Assembly (NCBI GenBank): GCA_964626405.1
Contig: CAZVFE010000040.1
Location: 1 to 15,149 of the forward strand
Reading direction: 5' to 3'
DNA: 15,149 nucleotides
DNA from: CAZVFE01 sp964626405
Lineage (GTDB): Bacteria; Bacteroidota; Bacteroidia; Cytophagales; Spirosomataceae
Numbering within the stretch: position 1 is the first letter of the stretch; each line of letters starts with the position of its first letter. Made by a program: the position numbers and the translations under genes. This document shows, piece after piece, positions 1 through 6,041 of the stretch. Under the pieces are notes generated by a model. It was not told where the DNA came from, did no database searches, and worked only from the letters and a program-made list of their open reading frames with translations.

Positions 1-84
1 ATAAAAGAAAACTCAATTTCTCGTGAAGAAAAATTGAGTTTCTGGGAAAAAATCAAAGAATTATTAACCACAACTAATCTCTAA
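1..84 (+). CDS. C-terminal tail of an unidentified protein (5' end outside window)
   Basis: Frame 1 is open from the window edge to a TAA at 82-84 and gives 27 residues ending SFWEKIKELLTTTNL. The tail is charged and looks like an amphipathic helix, as expected for the end of a real protein, but nothing identifies a family. Its stop overlaps the stop of the minus-strand small gene in the shared bases CTAA (81-84), so the two genes converge tail to tail with no spacer. The start and most of the gene lie outside the window. An open frame this short could be chance in AT-rich DNA, so the call is tentative. Confidence 0.4.
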   Translation: MKENSISREEKLSFWEKIKELLTTTNL

Positions 85-260
85 TTTTTTTTTGCGTATG
101 CCATAATATTATCTATTGTAGATTTCTTTGGCACCATTAAATTTGAACTCAAGGAATTTTTTACTAATTCAAAGGTTCTTTTTTCATTAAAATCAAATGA
201 AAATTTCAGATTTTGATTGTTAGATTTTAATGTTTCATTCGAGGTAAAGTTTTGCGTCAT
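81..260 (-). CDS. Small 59-residue protein overlapping the end of the sigma factor gene
   Basis: This minus-strand frame starts with ATG at 260-258, inside the last 26 bases of the sigma factor gene, and runs to TAG at 83-81. The product is 59 residues, hydrophilic, and without signal peptide or membrane segment. It begins MTQNFTSNETLKSNN, has a charged middle (FDFNEKRTFELVKNSL) and ends PKKSTIDNIMAYAKKN. The overlap with the sigma stop suggests co-transcription and translational coupling. From memory, Bacteroidota sigma genes are often followed by small proteins ending in a similar Pro-x-x-x-Thr-Ile-x-Asn-Ile pattern; that could not be checked here. A canonical membrane anti-sigma factor is absent, so a role in controlling the sigma factor is possible but only inferred. 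The intact frame, the coupled start and the fact that it fills the space exactly to the converging gene support a real gene. Confidence 0.65.
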   Translation of the reverse strand: MTQNFTSNETLKSNNQNLKFSFDFNEKRTFELVKNSLSSNLMVPKKSTIDNIMAYAKKN

Positions 261-834
261 AGGCTATTTCCTGTTTATCAATCATTTTCCTTAAGTTTAT
301 TAATGCATATCGCATTCTTCCTAAGGCCGTATTAATGCTAACTTGAGTCATCTCAGCTATTTCTTGGAAACTTAACTCCTCATACATTCTCAATAAAAGT
401 ACTTCTCTTTGTTCCTGAGGTAACTTTTTAATTAATTCTCTTATATTAACGATTTTATCTTGTCTTAATTGTGCATCTTCAAAAGATTCTTCAGAAAATT
501 CAAAAGAATTAAATATATAGGATCCATCCTCCAACCTAATAGTTGGATTTCTTTTATTTTTTCTAAAATGATCTATTGCTAAATTATGGGCAATCCGAAC
601 AATCCATGGTAAAAATTTACCCTCCTCATTATATCTTCCAGATTTGATTACATCTACGGCCTTAATAAAGGTTTCTTGTAAAAGATCTTCAGCAATATAG
701 CGGTCTTTTACAATTAAATAAAGGGTAGTATATACTTTTGATTTGCTTTGATTGACTAATTTTTCAAAGGCTTTTTCATCTCCTGCAATAAAGGCTGAAA
801 CCAATAGTGCATCGTTAACTTTTCTCTTAAGCAT
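235..834 (-). CDS. RNA polymerase sigma factor, ECF (sigma-70 family)
   Basis: A 199-residue extracytoplasmic-function sigma factor that would direct core RNA polymerase to a specific promoter set. Region 2 spans about residues 24-93, with the core-binding motif AEDLLQETFIKA (48-59) and the promoter-melting and -10 recognition stretch FLPWIVRIAHNLAIDHFRKN (74-93). Region 4, about 125-185, carries LPQEQREVLLLRMYEELSFQ followed by a helix-turn-helix (EIAEMTQVSINTALGRMRYA) for -35 contact. The two are joined by an acidic, Phe/Ser-rich linker (about 101-123). The length is normal for the family. The ATG at 834-832 is kept because it precedes region 2 by the usual distance and a good promoter lies about 70 bases upstream. 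Instead of an anti-sigma gene, a 59-residue gene overlaps its 3' end. The regulon cannot be told from the sequence. Confidence 0.95.
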   Translation of the reverse strand: MLKRKVNDALLVSAFIAGDEKAFEKLVNQSKSKVYTTLYLIVKDRYIAEDLLQETFIKAVDVIKSGRYNEEGKFLPWIVRIAHNLAIDHFRKNKRNPTIRLEDGSYIFNSFEFSEESFEDAQLRQDKIVNIRELIKKLPQEQREVLLLRMYEELSFQEIAEMTQVSINTALGRMRYALINLRKMIDKQEIAYDAKLYLE

Positions 835-906
835 AATAATATTTAGTTGTTAACGTAGAGATTCTTTACATAGGCGAAAATTGCTTTTTATTGAATTATT
901 TGTCTA

Positions 907-937
907 CAAATCTATATAAAAAATTTATTTTGTCAAA
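907..937 (-). promoter_or_regulatory. Bacteroidota-type promoter for the sigma factor gene
   Basis: Read on the minus strand, a -33 element TTTG (937-934) is followed after exactly 19 bases by TAGATTTG (914-907), a perfect match to the Bacteroidota -7 consensus TAnnTTTG. Transcription would begin near 900 and leave a leader of about 65 bases before the sigma ATG. This is the only promoter in the window where both elements match. The match is seen in the sequence; promoter activity is inferred. Confidence 0.65.
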
Positions 938-1020
938 TTTTCAATAAAATTTTAAATGTTTTTAAGAAAAATTACGCTTAAAATACTTAATTTAAGTTTT
1001 TAATTTAAAGATAAACTATT

Positions 1021-1977
1021 ATGAAAAAACTAATTACTTATTCAATTGGCCTATTTACCTTACTTTTAGTAAATATTTCAATCGCACAAAGTTCAAGTGA
1101 TTTTGTGGGTAAATATAAAATGGATGCAAACGACTATGTATCTGAATTGACCATTTCAAATGATAATGGACAATTAATGATTCAGGCTGAAGGGTATGAT
1201 TCTGCGCCAATTACTACCACAGAAAAAGCCGATAGCTATTATTTAAGTGCTATGGATTTAGATATTCGTTTTACAAGAGATGATCAAGGAAAAGTAAGCG
1301 GAATTGTTTTGGAAGGTCAAGGTGGCCAACTTACAGGTAAGCTACAGGCTGCATCATTGGATTCTCAAGCTGGAAATCTTGCTGGTGGAAGTTCAGATAC
1401 TCCCAATTTAAACGAATATGCAGGTACTTATAATTTGGAACCAAATGATTATGTAGAAAAATTCACTTTTGAATTAAATGATAAAGGACAATTAACTATC
1501 GTAGCAGAGGGACAAGAACCTGGTATTTTAAGTCCTGATAAAGATGCAGATAAGTTTTATACAAATCTAGCAGGTTATGATGCAGATATTACCTTTAATA
1601 GGTTAAATGGAAAAGTTGTAAGTATTGAGATGTCTGTTGGCGGTGGAGCAGTGGTGTTCAAAGGCCCAAAGGAAATTGCTGAGGAGGCAGACCAAGAAGC
1701 AGGTTCGGCTTTAGATAAATATGCGGGTGTTTATAATATGGACCCAAATGGTTATATTGAAAAACTTAATTTTGAAGTTGTAGACGGAGCTTTGACATTA
1801 GTAATGGACGGACAAGAACCAGGAGTTTTAAATTTAGATGATTCTAAAGAGAATTTTTTTACTACTAATCTAGCTGGATATGATTGTGAAATTACCTTTA
1901 GTGGTGAAGGAGATGAAATATCTAAAATTGAGATGGTTGTAGGTGGGGGAATGGCTGTATTTACTGGAAAGAAATAA
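1021..1977 (+). CDS. Secreted protein with three tandem DUF3471-like domains
   Basis: A 318-residue exported protein of unknown function. Residues 1-22 form a signal peptide (Lys-Lys, then a hydrophobic core, then ISIAQ). The rest consists of three homologous units at about 27-108, 132-215 and 232-317, joined by short Gly/Ser/Asp- or Glu/Ala-rich linkers. Each unit opens with a Tyr/Phe-x-Gly-x-Tyr motif followed by an Asn-Asp/Gly-Tyr segment, has alternating beta-type strands, and ends with a Gly-rich strand such as VGGGAVVFKG. Units 2 and 3 are very alike (both contain GQEPG and NLAGYD); unit 1 has diverged. The Tyr-x-Gly-x-Tyr opening and the strand pattern resemble the DUF3471 domain found behind some beta-lactamase-like proteins, but that assignment is tentative. 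No catalytic motif is visible, so a binding or structural role outside the cytoplasm is more likely. It is transcribed divergently from the sigma gene and ends one base before the pdxJ stop. Confidence 0.85.
   Translation: MKKLITYSIGLFTLLLVNISIAQSSSDFVGKYKMDANDYVSELTISNDNGQLMIQAEGYDSAPITTTEKADSYYLSAMDLDIRFTRDDQGKVSGIVLEGQGGQLTGKLQAASLDSQAGNLAGGSSDTPNLNEYAGTYNLEPNDYVEKFTFELNDKGQLTIVAEGQEPGILSPDKDADKFYTNLAGYDADITFNRLNGKVVSIEMSVGGGAVVFKGPKEIAEEADQEAGSALDKYAGVYNMDPNGYIEKLNFEVVDGALTLVMDGQEPGVLNLDDSKENFFTTNLAGYDCEITFSGEGDEISKIEMVVGGGMAVFTGKK
1099..1971 (+). repeat. Three in-gene copies of an ~85-codon domain (about 100-codon period)
   Basis: Copies lie at about 1099-1344, 1414-1665 and 1714-1971. 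Copies 2 and 3 are still alike at the DNA level with an offset of about 300-303 bases: GGACAAGAACC recurs at 1510 and 1810, and AATCTAGC recurs at 1564 and 1867. This indicates a later duplication of the second and third units than of the first. Confidence 0.8.
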
Positions 1978-1978
1978 A

Positions 1979-2695
1979 TTATTTCAATTGCCTTTTGTAT
2001 AATTGAATGGTATTTTCAATTCCAAAATACAAGGCATCTGAAATTAAAGCATGTCCGATAGAGACTTCATCTAAAGGAACTACATTCTTTTTAAAAAATG
2101 CTAGGTTTTCAAGATTTAAATCATGGCCAGCATTAATACCAAGTCCCAATTGATTCGCTTGTAAAGCTGCTTTTTTATAGCTTAATGCGGATTGATTGGG
2201 ATTTTCTATAAAGTCTTTCGCAAATTGTTCGGTATATAATTCTATTCGATCCGCACCTGTATAAACCACGGCTTCAATTCTTTCAGGAATAGGATCAATG
2301 AAAATGGATACACGAATCCCTTTGGATTTGAATTTTTTTACTAATTTCTTTAACAAAGCTTGGTGGGTTATGGTATCCCAACCATGATTAGAGGTGATTT
2401 GGTTTTGGGCATCAGGGACCAAGGTTACTTGATCAGGTACAATATCCAAAACCAAATCCACAAATTTTTCCTCTAAAGGATTACCCTCAATATTAAATTC
2501 TGTTTTAATTGATTTCTTTAAGTCGTAAACATCTTGATATCGAATATGTCGCTCATCTGGCCTTGGATGCACAGTTATCCCTTCTGCTCCATAGGATTCA
2601 CAATCCAAAGCAAATTGTACCAGATTAGGAACATTCCCTCCTCTGGAATTGCGGATAGTCGCTACTTTGTTGATATTTACACTTAACCGGGTCAA
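1979..2695 (-). CDS. pdxJ: Pyridoxine 5'-phosphate synthase
   Basis: PdxJ condenses 3-amino-2-oxopropyl phosphate (1-amino-acetone 3-phosphate) with 1-deoxy-D-xylulose 5-phosphate to make pyridoxine 5'-phosphate, the ring-closing step of de novo vitamin B6 synthesis. The 238 residues match the cytosolic TIM-barrel family throughout: VNINKVATIRNSRGG near the N-terminus, GITVHPRPDERHIRY with His43, Arg45 and His50, Glu70, IELYT with Glu152, NAGHDLN with His191, and SIGHALISDA with His215. The E. coli Asp of the N-terminal N-I-D motif is Asn9 here. The start is TTG (2695-2693), not ATG. It is forced, because the preceding codon is the in-frame TAA that ends asd, and the conserved N-terminus begins within five residues. 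The gene is therefore the last of the asd operon, with zero spacing. Its stop lies one base from the converging secreted-protein gene. Confidence 0.96.
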   Translation of the reverse strand: MTRLSVNINKVATIRNSRGGNVPNLVQFALDCESYGAEGITVHPRPDERHIRYQDVYDLKKSIKTEFNIEGNPLEEKFVDLVLDIVPDQVTLVPDAQNQITSNHGWDTITHQALLKKLVKKFKSKGIRVSIFIDPIPERIEAVVYTGADRIELYTEQFAKDFIENPNQSALSYKKAALQANQLGLGINAGHDLNLENLAFFKKNVVPLDEVSIGHALISDALYFGIENTIQLYKRQLK

Positions 2696-3688
2696 TTATA
2701 TTAATTTTGCTTTTACTAGATATTCAGCAATTTGAACAGCATTGGTAGCGGCACCTTTTCGAAGATTATCTGCTACAATCCATAGGTTTAACGTTTTTTC
2801 CTGAGATTCATCTCTTCTAATTCTTCCAACAAAAACTTCATCCTTTCCATGTGCGGTAATAGGCATTGGATATTCTAAATTAGCAGGATTATCCTGTACA
2901 ATTACTCCTTCCTCCTTTTCCAAAATAGCTCTTACTTCTGCTAAATCAAATTCGTTTTCAAATTCAATATTGACAGCTTCAGAATGGCCTCCAACAGTAG
3001 GGATTCTTACGGTTGTAGCCGTTACTTTTATGGAATCATCAGACATGATTTTATTCGTTTCCTTAATCATTTTCATTTCTTCCTTTGTATATCCATTTTC
3101 CATGAATACATCAATATGAGGAAGAACATTTAAATCGATTTTATAAGGATAAACCATTTCAGTAGATTCATCGCCAGCTCTTTCTCCAAATAATTGGTCT
3201 ACAGCAGCCTTTCCAGTTCCAGTTACGGATTGGTAAGTTGAAACCACCACTCTTTTAATTTTATATTTCTTATGAAGAGGATTCATAACCACTACCATTT
3301 GGATGGTCGAACAATTCGGATTGGCAATGATTTTATCCTCTTTTGTTAATTCATGGGCATTGATTTCAGGAACTACTAATTTTTTAGTAGGATCCATTCT
3401 CCAGGCAGACGAATTATCAATTACCGTAATTCCCGCTTCAGCAAATTTTGGTGCAATAGCCAAAGATGTTCCTCCACCTGCTGAAAATATGGCAACATCA
3501 GGTTTCATTTCAATAGCAGTTTCAAAACCTACCACCTTATATTCTTTTCCTTTAAATAGGATAGATTTCCCAACTGATCTTTCAGATGCTACCGGAATTA
3601 CTTCCGTTAAAGGAAAATTTCTTTCCTCTAATACCTTCAAAATTTCACCGCCAACTAGTCCTGTGGCGCCAACTACTGCTACTTTCAT
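2696..3688 (-). CDS. asd: Aspartate-semialdehyde dehydrogenase
   Basis: Asd reduces aspartyl-4-phosphate to aspartate 4-semialdehyde with NADPH, the branch point to diaminopimelate/lysine, threonine and methionine. The 330 residues are normal for the cytosolic family. The N-terminal Rossmann motif GATGLVGG is at 7-14. The catalytic Cys126 lies in NPNCSTIQ, TYQSVTGTGK (151-160) contributes the conserved Gln, and VRIPTVGGHSEAVN carries substrate-binding Arg228 and the general base His235. The ATG at 3688-3686 sits immediately before the nucleotide-binding strand. Five bases separate it from the stop of the upstream exported protein, and its own TAA abuts the TTG of pdxJ, so the three genes look like one transcript. 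Confidence 0.97.
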   Translation of the reverse strand: MKVAVVGATGLVGGEILKVLEERNFPLTEVIPVASERSVGKSILFKGKEYKVVGFETAIEMKPDVAIFSAGGGTSLAIAPKFAEAGITVIDNSSAWRMDPTKKLVVPEINAHELTKEDKIIANPNCSTIQMVVVMNPLHKKYKIKRVVVSTYQSVTGTGKAAVDQLFGERAGDESTEMVYPYKIDLNVLPHIDVFMENGYTKEEMKMIKETNKIMSDDSIKVTATTVRIPTVGGHSEAVNIEFENEFDLAEVRAILEKEEGVIVQDNPANLEYPMPITAHGKDEVFVGRIRRDESQEKTLNLWIVADNLRKGAATNAVQIAEYLVKAKLI

Positions 3689-3693
3689 TTTTA

Positions 3694-4161
3694 TTAAAAA
3701 TTATATTTTAAATTTAAACCTAGATTGTTTAAACCTACGTTTTCTGTTTCAAATCCTGAATTATATTTTTCAATCGATAAATTTAGATGGTGTAAGCTTT
3801 TTTGGTTTAAATAAAATGATATTAATCCGCTTATTCCAATCATACCGATATATTGATTCCTCTCTAATCGATTATTTGTCACAAAGGTAATAAAAGAAAT
3901 ACTTGCTGGTATCAAAGCATAAAGTTTTATTGCTTTTTGGTTTTTTTGATACTTGATGTATTCAACCATTGCCTCTGAATTTTTTGAATTTTTTATAATA
4001 TATTCTAGGCCAGCAGGACTAGAAATAACTGTTTTATTATAAAGGTATTTTGGATTAAAACTATTTTCAATTTTTTGAATTTTTGATCCAATTTGAGCGA
4101 AACTATTTAGGCTTACTAAAAATAAAACAATTAAAAAGTATACTAATTTATATTTTTTCAT
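3694..4161 (-). CDS. Small exported protein of unknown function, first gene of the asd-pdxJ operon
   Basis: A 155-residue protein not assigned to a family. Residues 1-22 (MKKYKLVYFLIVLFLVSLNS, then FA) are a signal peptide with likely cleavage near Ala22-Gln23. Two further hydrophobic stretches at about 80-95 and 104-118 could be a membrane hairpin. They are followed by LHHLNLSIEKYN and a polar C-terminus ending in Phe, as in many outer-membrane proteins. ATG at 4161-4159 was preferred over an in-frame ATG ten codons upstream. It places the signal peptide at the N-terminus, and a -7 promoter element lies inside the would-be extension. Only five bases separate its TAA from asd. Its position in front of two biosynthetic genes says little about function; an envelope role is inferred from the signal peptide alone. 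Confidence 0.75.
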   Translation of the reverse strand: MKKYKLVYFLIVLFLVSLNSFAQIGSKIQKIENSFNPKYLYNKTVISSPAGLEYIIKNSKNSEAMVEYIKYQKNQKAIKLYALIPASISFITFVTNNRLERNQYIGMIGISGLISFYLNQKSLHHLNLSIEKYNSGFETENVGLNNLGLNLKYNF

Positions 4162-4178
4162 TTCCTTTTTTTCAATCA

Positions 4179-4186
4179 CAAAGATA
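4179..4186 (-). promoter_or_regulatory. Candidate -7 element for the exported protein-asd-pdxJ operon
   Basis: The minus strand reads TATCTTTG, a perfect TAnnTTTG match, 18 bases before the ATG at 4161. No TTTG is present at the -33 spacing. The predicted leader is only about 10-15 bases. The element argues against the longer start at 4191, which would place it inside the coding region. Confidence 0.45.
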
Positions 4187-4211
4187 ATCACTATTCATTA
4201 ATTAATAATCA

Positions 4212-4790
4212 CTAATTAAAAATATGTGCTCCATGCGGACTTATGACAATTTGTAAAGGGAAATCATATTGATTGATATCAGAGATTGGTTCAATGGGTA
4301 ATTCAAGGCTTAATCCTATTATTTCTGTATGAGAATTTAATCTTTTTAAAAATCTATCATAATACCCTTTTCCATAACCCACACGATGTCCGTTTACATC
4401 CACAGCAATGAGAGGTACTAAAATAAGATCTATTTCTTTAGGGGATAATGGTTCAGAAAGATTTGGATTAGGTTCCATAATTCCCAATTCAGATTTTATT
4501 AGACTTTCATTTTCTTCAAATAAATAAAATTCCAAATTATCCCCATTTGTTTTTGGAAGATAAATTTCGTGATTCATGGGTTCTTGTCTTAGCCAATCAT
4601 GGAAAATAATGGTATTGACTTCTTTATTACTTGATATTGGGAAAAATGAGGCTATTTTTAATGAAGGGCCTTTCTCTTGAAAAAATTTTCTCAGATGATT
4701 TGAGAGGTCTTCATTTAATTCTTCATATTCTGTAATGGATAGGTTTTTTCTTTTTAAACTATATTCTTTTCTGATTTCTTCTTTGGTCAT
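4212..4790 (-). CDS. 5-formyltetrahydrofolate cyclo-ligase (5,10-methenyl-THF synthetase)
   Basis: This cytosolic enzyme uses ATP to convert 5-formyl-tetrahydrofolate to 5,10-methenyl-tetrahydrofolate, returning a dead-end folate to the one-carbon pool. With the chosen start it has 192 residues, the usual size. It opens with the Lys/Arg-rich segment MTKEEIRKEYSLKRKNLS. The family signature occurs near the C-terminus as PLIAVDVNGHRVGYG followed by KGYYDRFL (about 126-148), the nucleotide- and folate-binding loop. GIMEPNP (103-109) matches the conserved Glu-Pro region. An in-frame ATG exists 11 codons upstream, but that extension would overlap a -7 promoter element and the T-tract of the fadA terminator, so ATG 4790-4788 is preferred. 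The gene sits between fadA and the asd operon and is probably monocistronic or reads weakly into the latter. Confidence 0.93.
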   Translation of the reverse strand: MTKEEIRKEYSLKRKNLSITEYEELNEDLSNHLRKFFQEKGPSLKIASFFPISSNKEVNTIIFHDWLRQEPMNHEIYLPKTNGDNLEFYLFEENESLIKSELGIMEPNPNLSEPLSPKEIDLILVPLIAVDVNGHRVGYGKGYYDRFLKRLNSHTEIIGLSLELPIEPISDINQYDFPLQIVISPHGAHIFN

Positions 4791-4803
4791 TTTATTTTTT
4801 TCA

Positions 4804-4811
4804 CAAATATA
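4804..4811 (-). promoter_or_regulatory. Candidate -7 element for the cyclo-ligase gene
   Basis: The minus strand reads TATATTTG, a perfect TAnnTTTG match, 14 bases before the ATG at 4790. It directly follows, and shares one base with, the T-tract of the upstream terminator. The bases at the -33 spacing fall inside that terminator stem and do not match TTTG, so this is a one-element call. Confidence 0.35.
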
Positions 4812-4843
4812 AAAAAAAGCCACCTTAAAAAGATGACTTTTTT
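4811..4843 (-). terminator. Rho-independent terminator of the fadN-fadA operon
   Basis: About 20 bases past the fadA stop, the minus-strand RNA can fold AAAAAAGTCATCTT against AAGGTGGCTTTTTT with a three-base loop, followed by more U residues. The central stem has four G-C pairs and two G-U pairs. Those G-U pairs would be C-A mismatches in plus-strand RNA, so the hairpin works in the minus direction only, as expected for fadA. Confidence 0.75.
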
Positions 4844-4863
4844 GTCGTTAATTGATGAAGTTA

Positions 4864-6039
4864 TTACAATTTTTCAAAAATTCCTGCTACACCTTGTCCA
4901 CCTCCAACGCAGGCCGTAACCATTCCATAGCGTTGATTTCTTTTTTCCATTTCATTAAATAATTGAATGGAAAGTTTCGCTCCGGTACAACCAAGGGGGT
5001 GTCCGAGTGCAATTGCTCCTCCATTAGGATTTACAATTTCAGGATTTATATTTAATTCTTGAATTACCGCTAAGGCTTGAGCAGCGAAAGCTTCATTCAG
5101 TTCAATTTGTTCAATATCTTTCAAGCTTAATCCGGATTTTTTAAGTGCCAAAGGGATGGCTTCAACCGGTCCAATTCCCATCAAGGATGGTTCAACTCCT
5201 GCTACCGCATAGGTTACCATTCTTGCCACTGGTTTTAAATTCAATTGTTTCATTAATCTTTCAGACATTAATAAAACAAAAGCTGCTCCATCAGAGGTTT
5301 GAGATGAATTTCCTGCGGTTACTGTTCCGTTTGCAGCAAAAACCGGACGAAGTTTTCCTAGTGCCTCTAAAGTAGTATCCGCTCTTGGCCCTTCATCTTG
5401 GGAAACTGTATAGGAGCGAGATTCTTTCTTTTGAGTTTTTGGATTGAAAAAATTCTCGTTGACCGTTATTGGCACAATCTGACTTTCAAATACCTTATTT
5501 TCTATTGCTTTTAAAGCTTTTTGATGAGAATTAAAAGAGAATAAATCTTGGTCTTCTCTAGAAATCCCATATTTTTTTCTTACTTCTTCAGCAGTTAGGC
5601 CCATTCCAATATAATAATCTGGATGTGAATCCGCAATATCATAATTTAAAACAGTTTTATGTCCCATCATCGGAACCATGGACATAGACTCTGTTCCACC
5701 TGCGATGATGCAATCTGCCAAGCCTGCTTTGATTTTAGCATCAGCTAGGGCAATCGCCTCAAGGCCTGAGCCGCAATATCTATTGATTATAAAACCGGGG
5801 ACCTCCTTTCCAAGTGATAGTAGGGAGATATATCGTCCCATTTGCATTCCTTGTTCAGATTCTGGTACAGCATTTCCAACAATAAGGTCTTCCACCATGG
5901 TTGGACTTAAACCTGGAACTTGAGAAACCAAATATTTGATTACTTCTGCTGCTAGATTATCTGGACGCATACTTGCGAAACCACCTTTATGTGCTTTCCC
6001 AACTGCTGATCGATATCCTGTTATAATATATGATTCCAT
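4864..6039 (-). CDS. fadA: Acetyl-CoA acyltransferase (3-ketoacyl-CoA thiolase)
   Basis: The thiolase cleaves 3-ketoacyl-CoA with CoA to release acetyl-CoA, the last step of beta-oxidation, in the cytosol. The 391 residues are typical. The nucleophile is Cys89 in NRYCGSGLEAI. The C-terminal active-site elements are His347 in GGAIALGHPLGCTGAK and Cys377 in TACVGGGQGVAGI. GGTESMSMVPM in the middle is also characteristic. ATG at 6039-6037 lies two bases after the fadN stop, so the two are co-transcribed and the partner enzyme supplies its substrate. A biosynthetic acetyl-CoA acetyltransferase is the main alternative and is made unlikely by the fadN pairing. An intrinsic terminator follows the stop. 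Confidence 0.95.
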   Translation of the reverse strand: MESYIITGYRSAVGKAHKGGFASMRPDNLAAEVIKYLVSQVPGLSPTMVEDLIVGNAVPESEQGMQMGRYISLLSLGKEVPGFIINRYCGSGLEAIALADAKIKAGLADCIIAGGTESMSMVPMMGHKTVLNYDIADSHPDYYIGMGLTAEEVRKKYGISREDQDLFSFNSHQKALKAIENKVFESQIVPITVNENFFNPKTQKKESRSYTVSQDEGPRADTTLEALGKLRPVFAANGTVTAGNSSQTSDGAAFVLLMSERLMKQLNLKPVARMVTYAVAGVEPSLMGIGPVEAIPLALKKSGLSLKDIEQIELNEAFAAQALAVIQELNINPEIVNPNGGAIALGHPLGCTGAKLSIQLFNEMEKRNQRYGMVTACVGGGQGVAGIFEKL

Positions 6040-6041
6040 AA

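Noticed and set aside
61..93. T-run after the stop of the first partial gene as an intrinsic terminator
   Set aside because: Only a four-base stem without G-C support precedes the T-run, and the T-run is also coding sequence for the lysine-rich end of the small minus-strand protein.
3303..3890. Open plus-strand frame of 195 codons opposite asd and the exported-protein gene
   Set aside because: It lies antisense to strongly conserved asd codons and into the next gene, has no promoter or family resemblance, and its composition is that of a complementary-strand shadow.
4162..4191. Ten-codon N-terminal extension of the small exported protein
   Set aside because: It would bury the signal peptide behind charged residues and contains the -7 promoter element of the gene itself.
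4791..4823. Eleven-codon N-terminal extension of the cyclo-ligase
   Set aside because: It overlaps the -7 element and the terminator tail of fadA, and the family's basic N-terminus begins at the later ATG.
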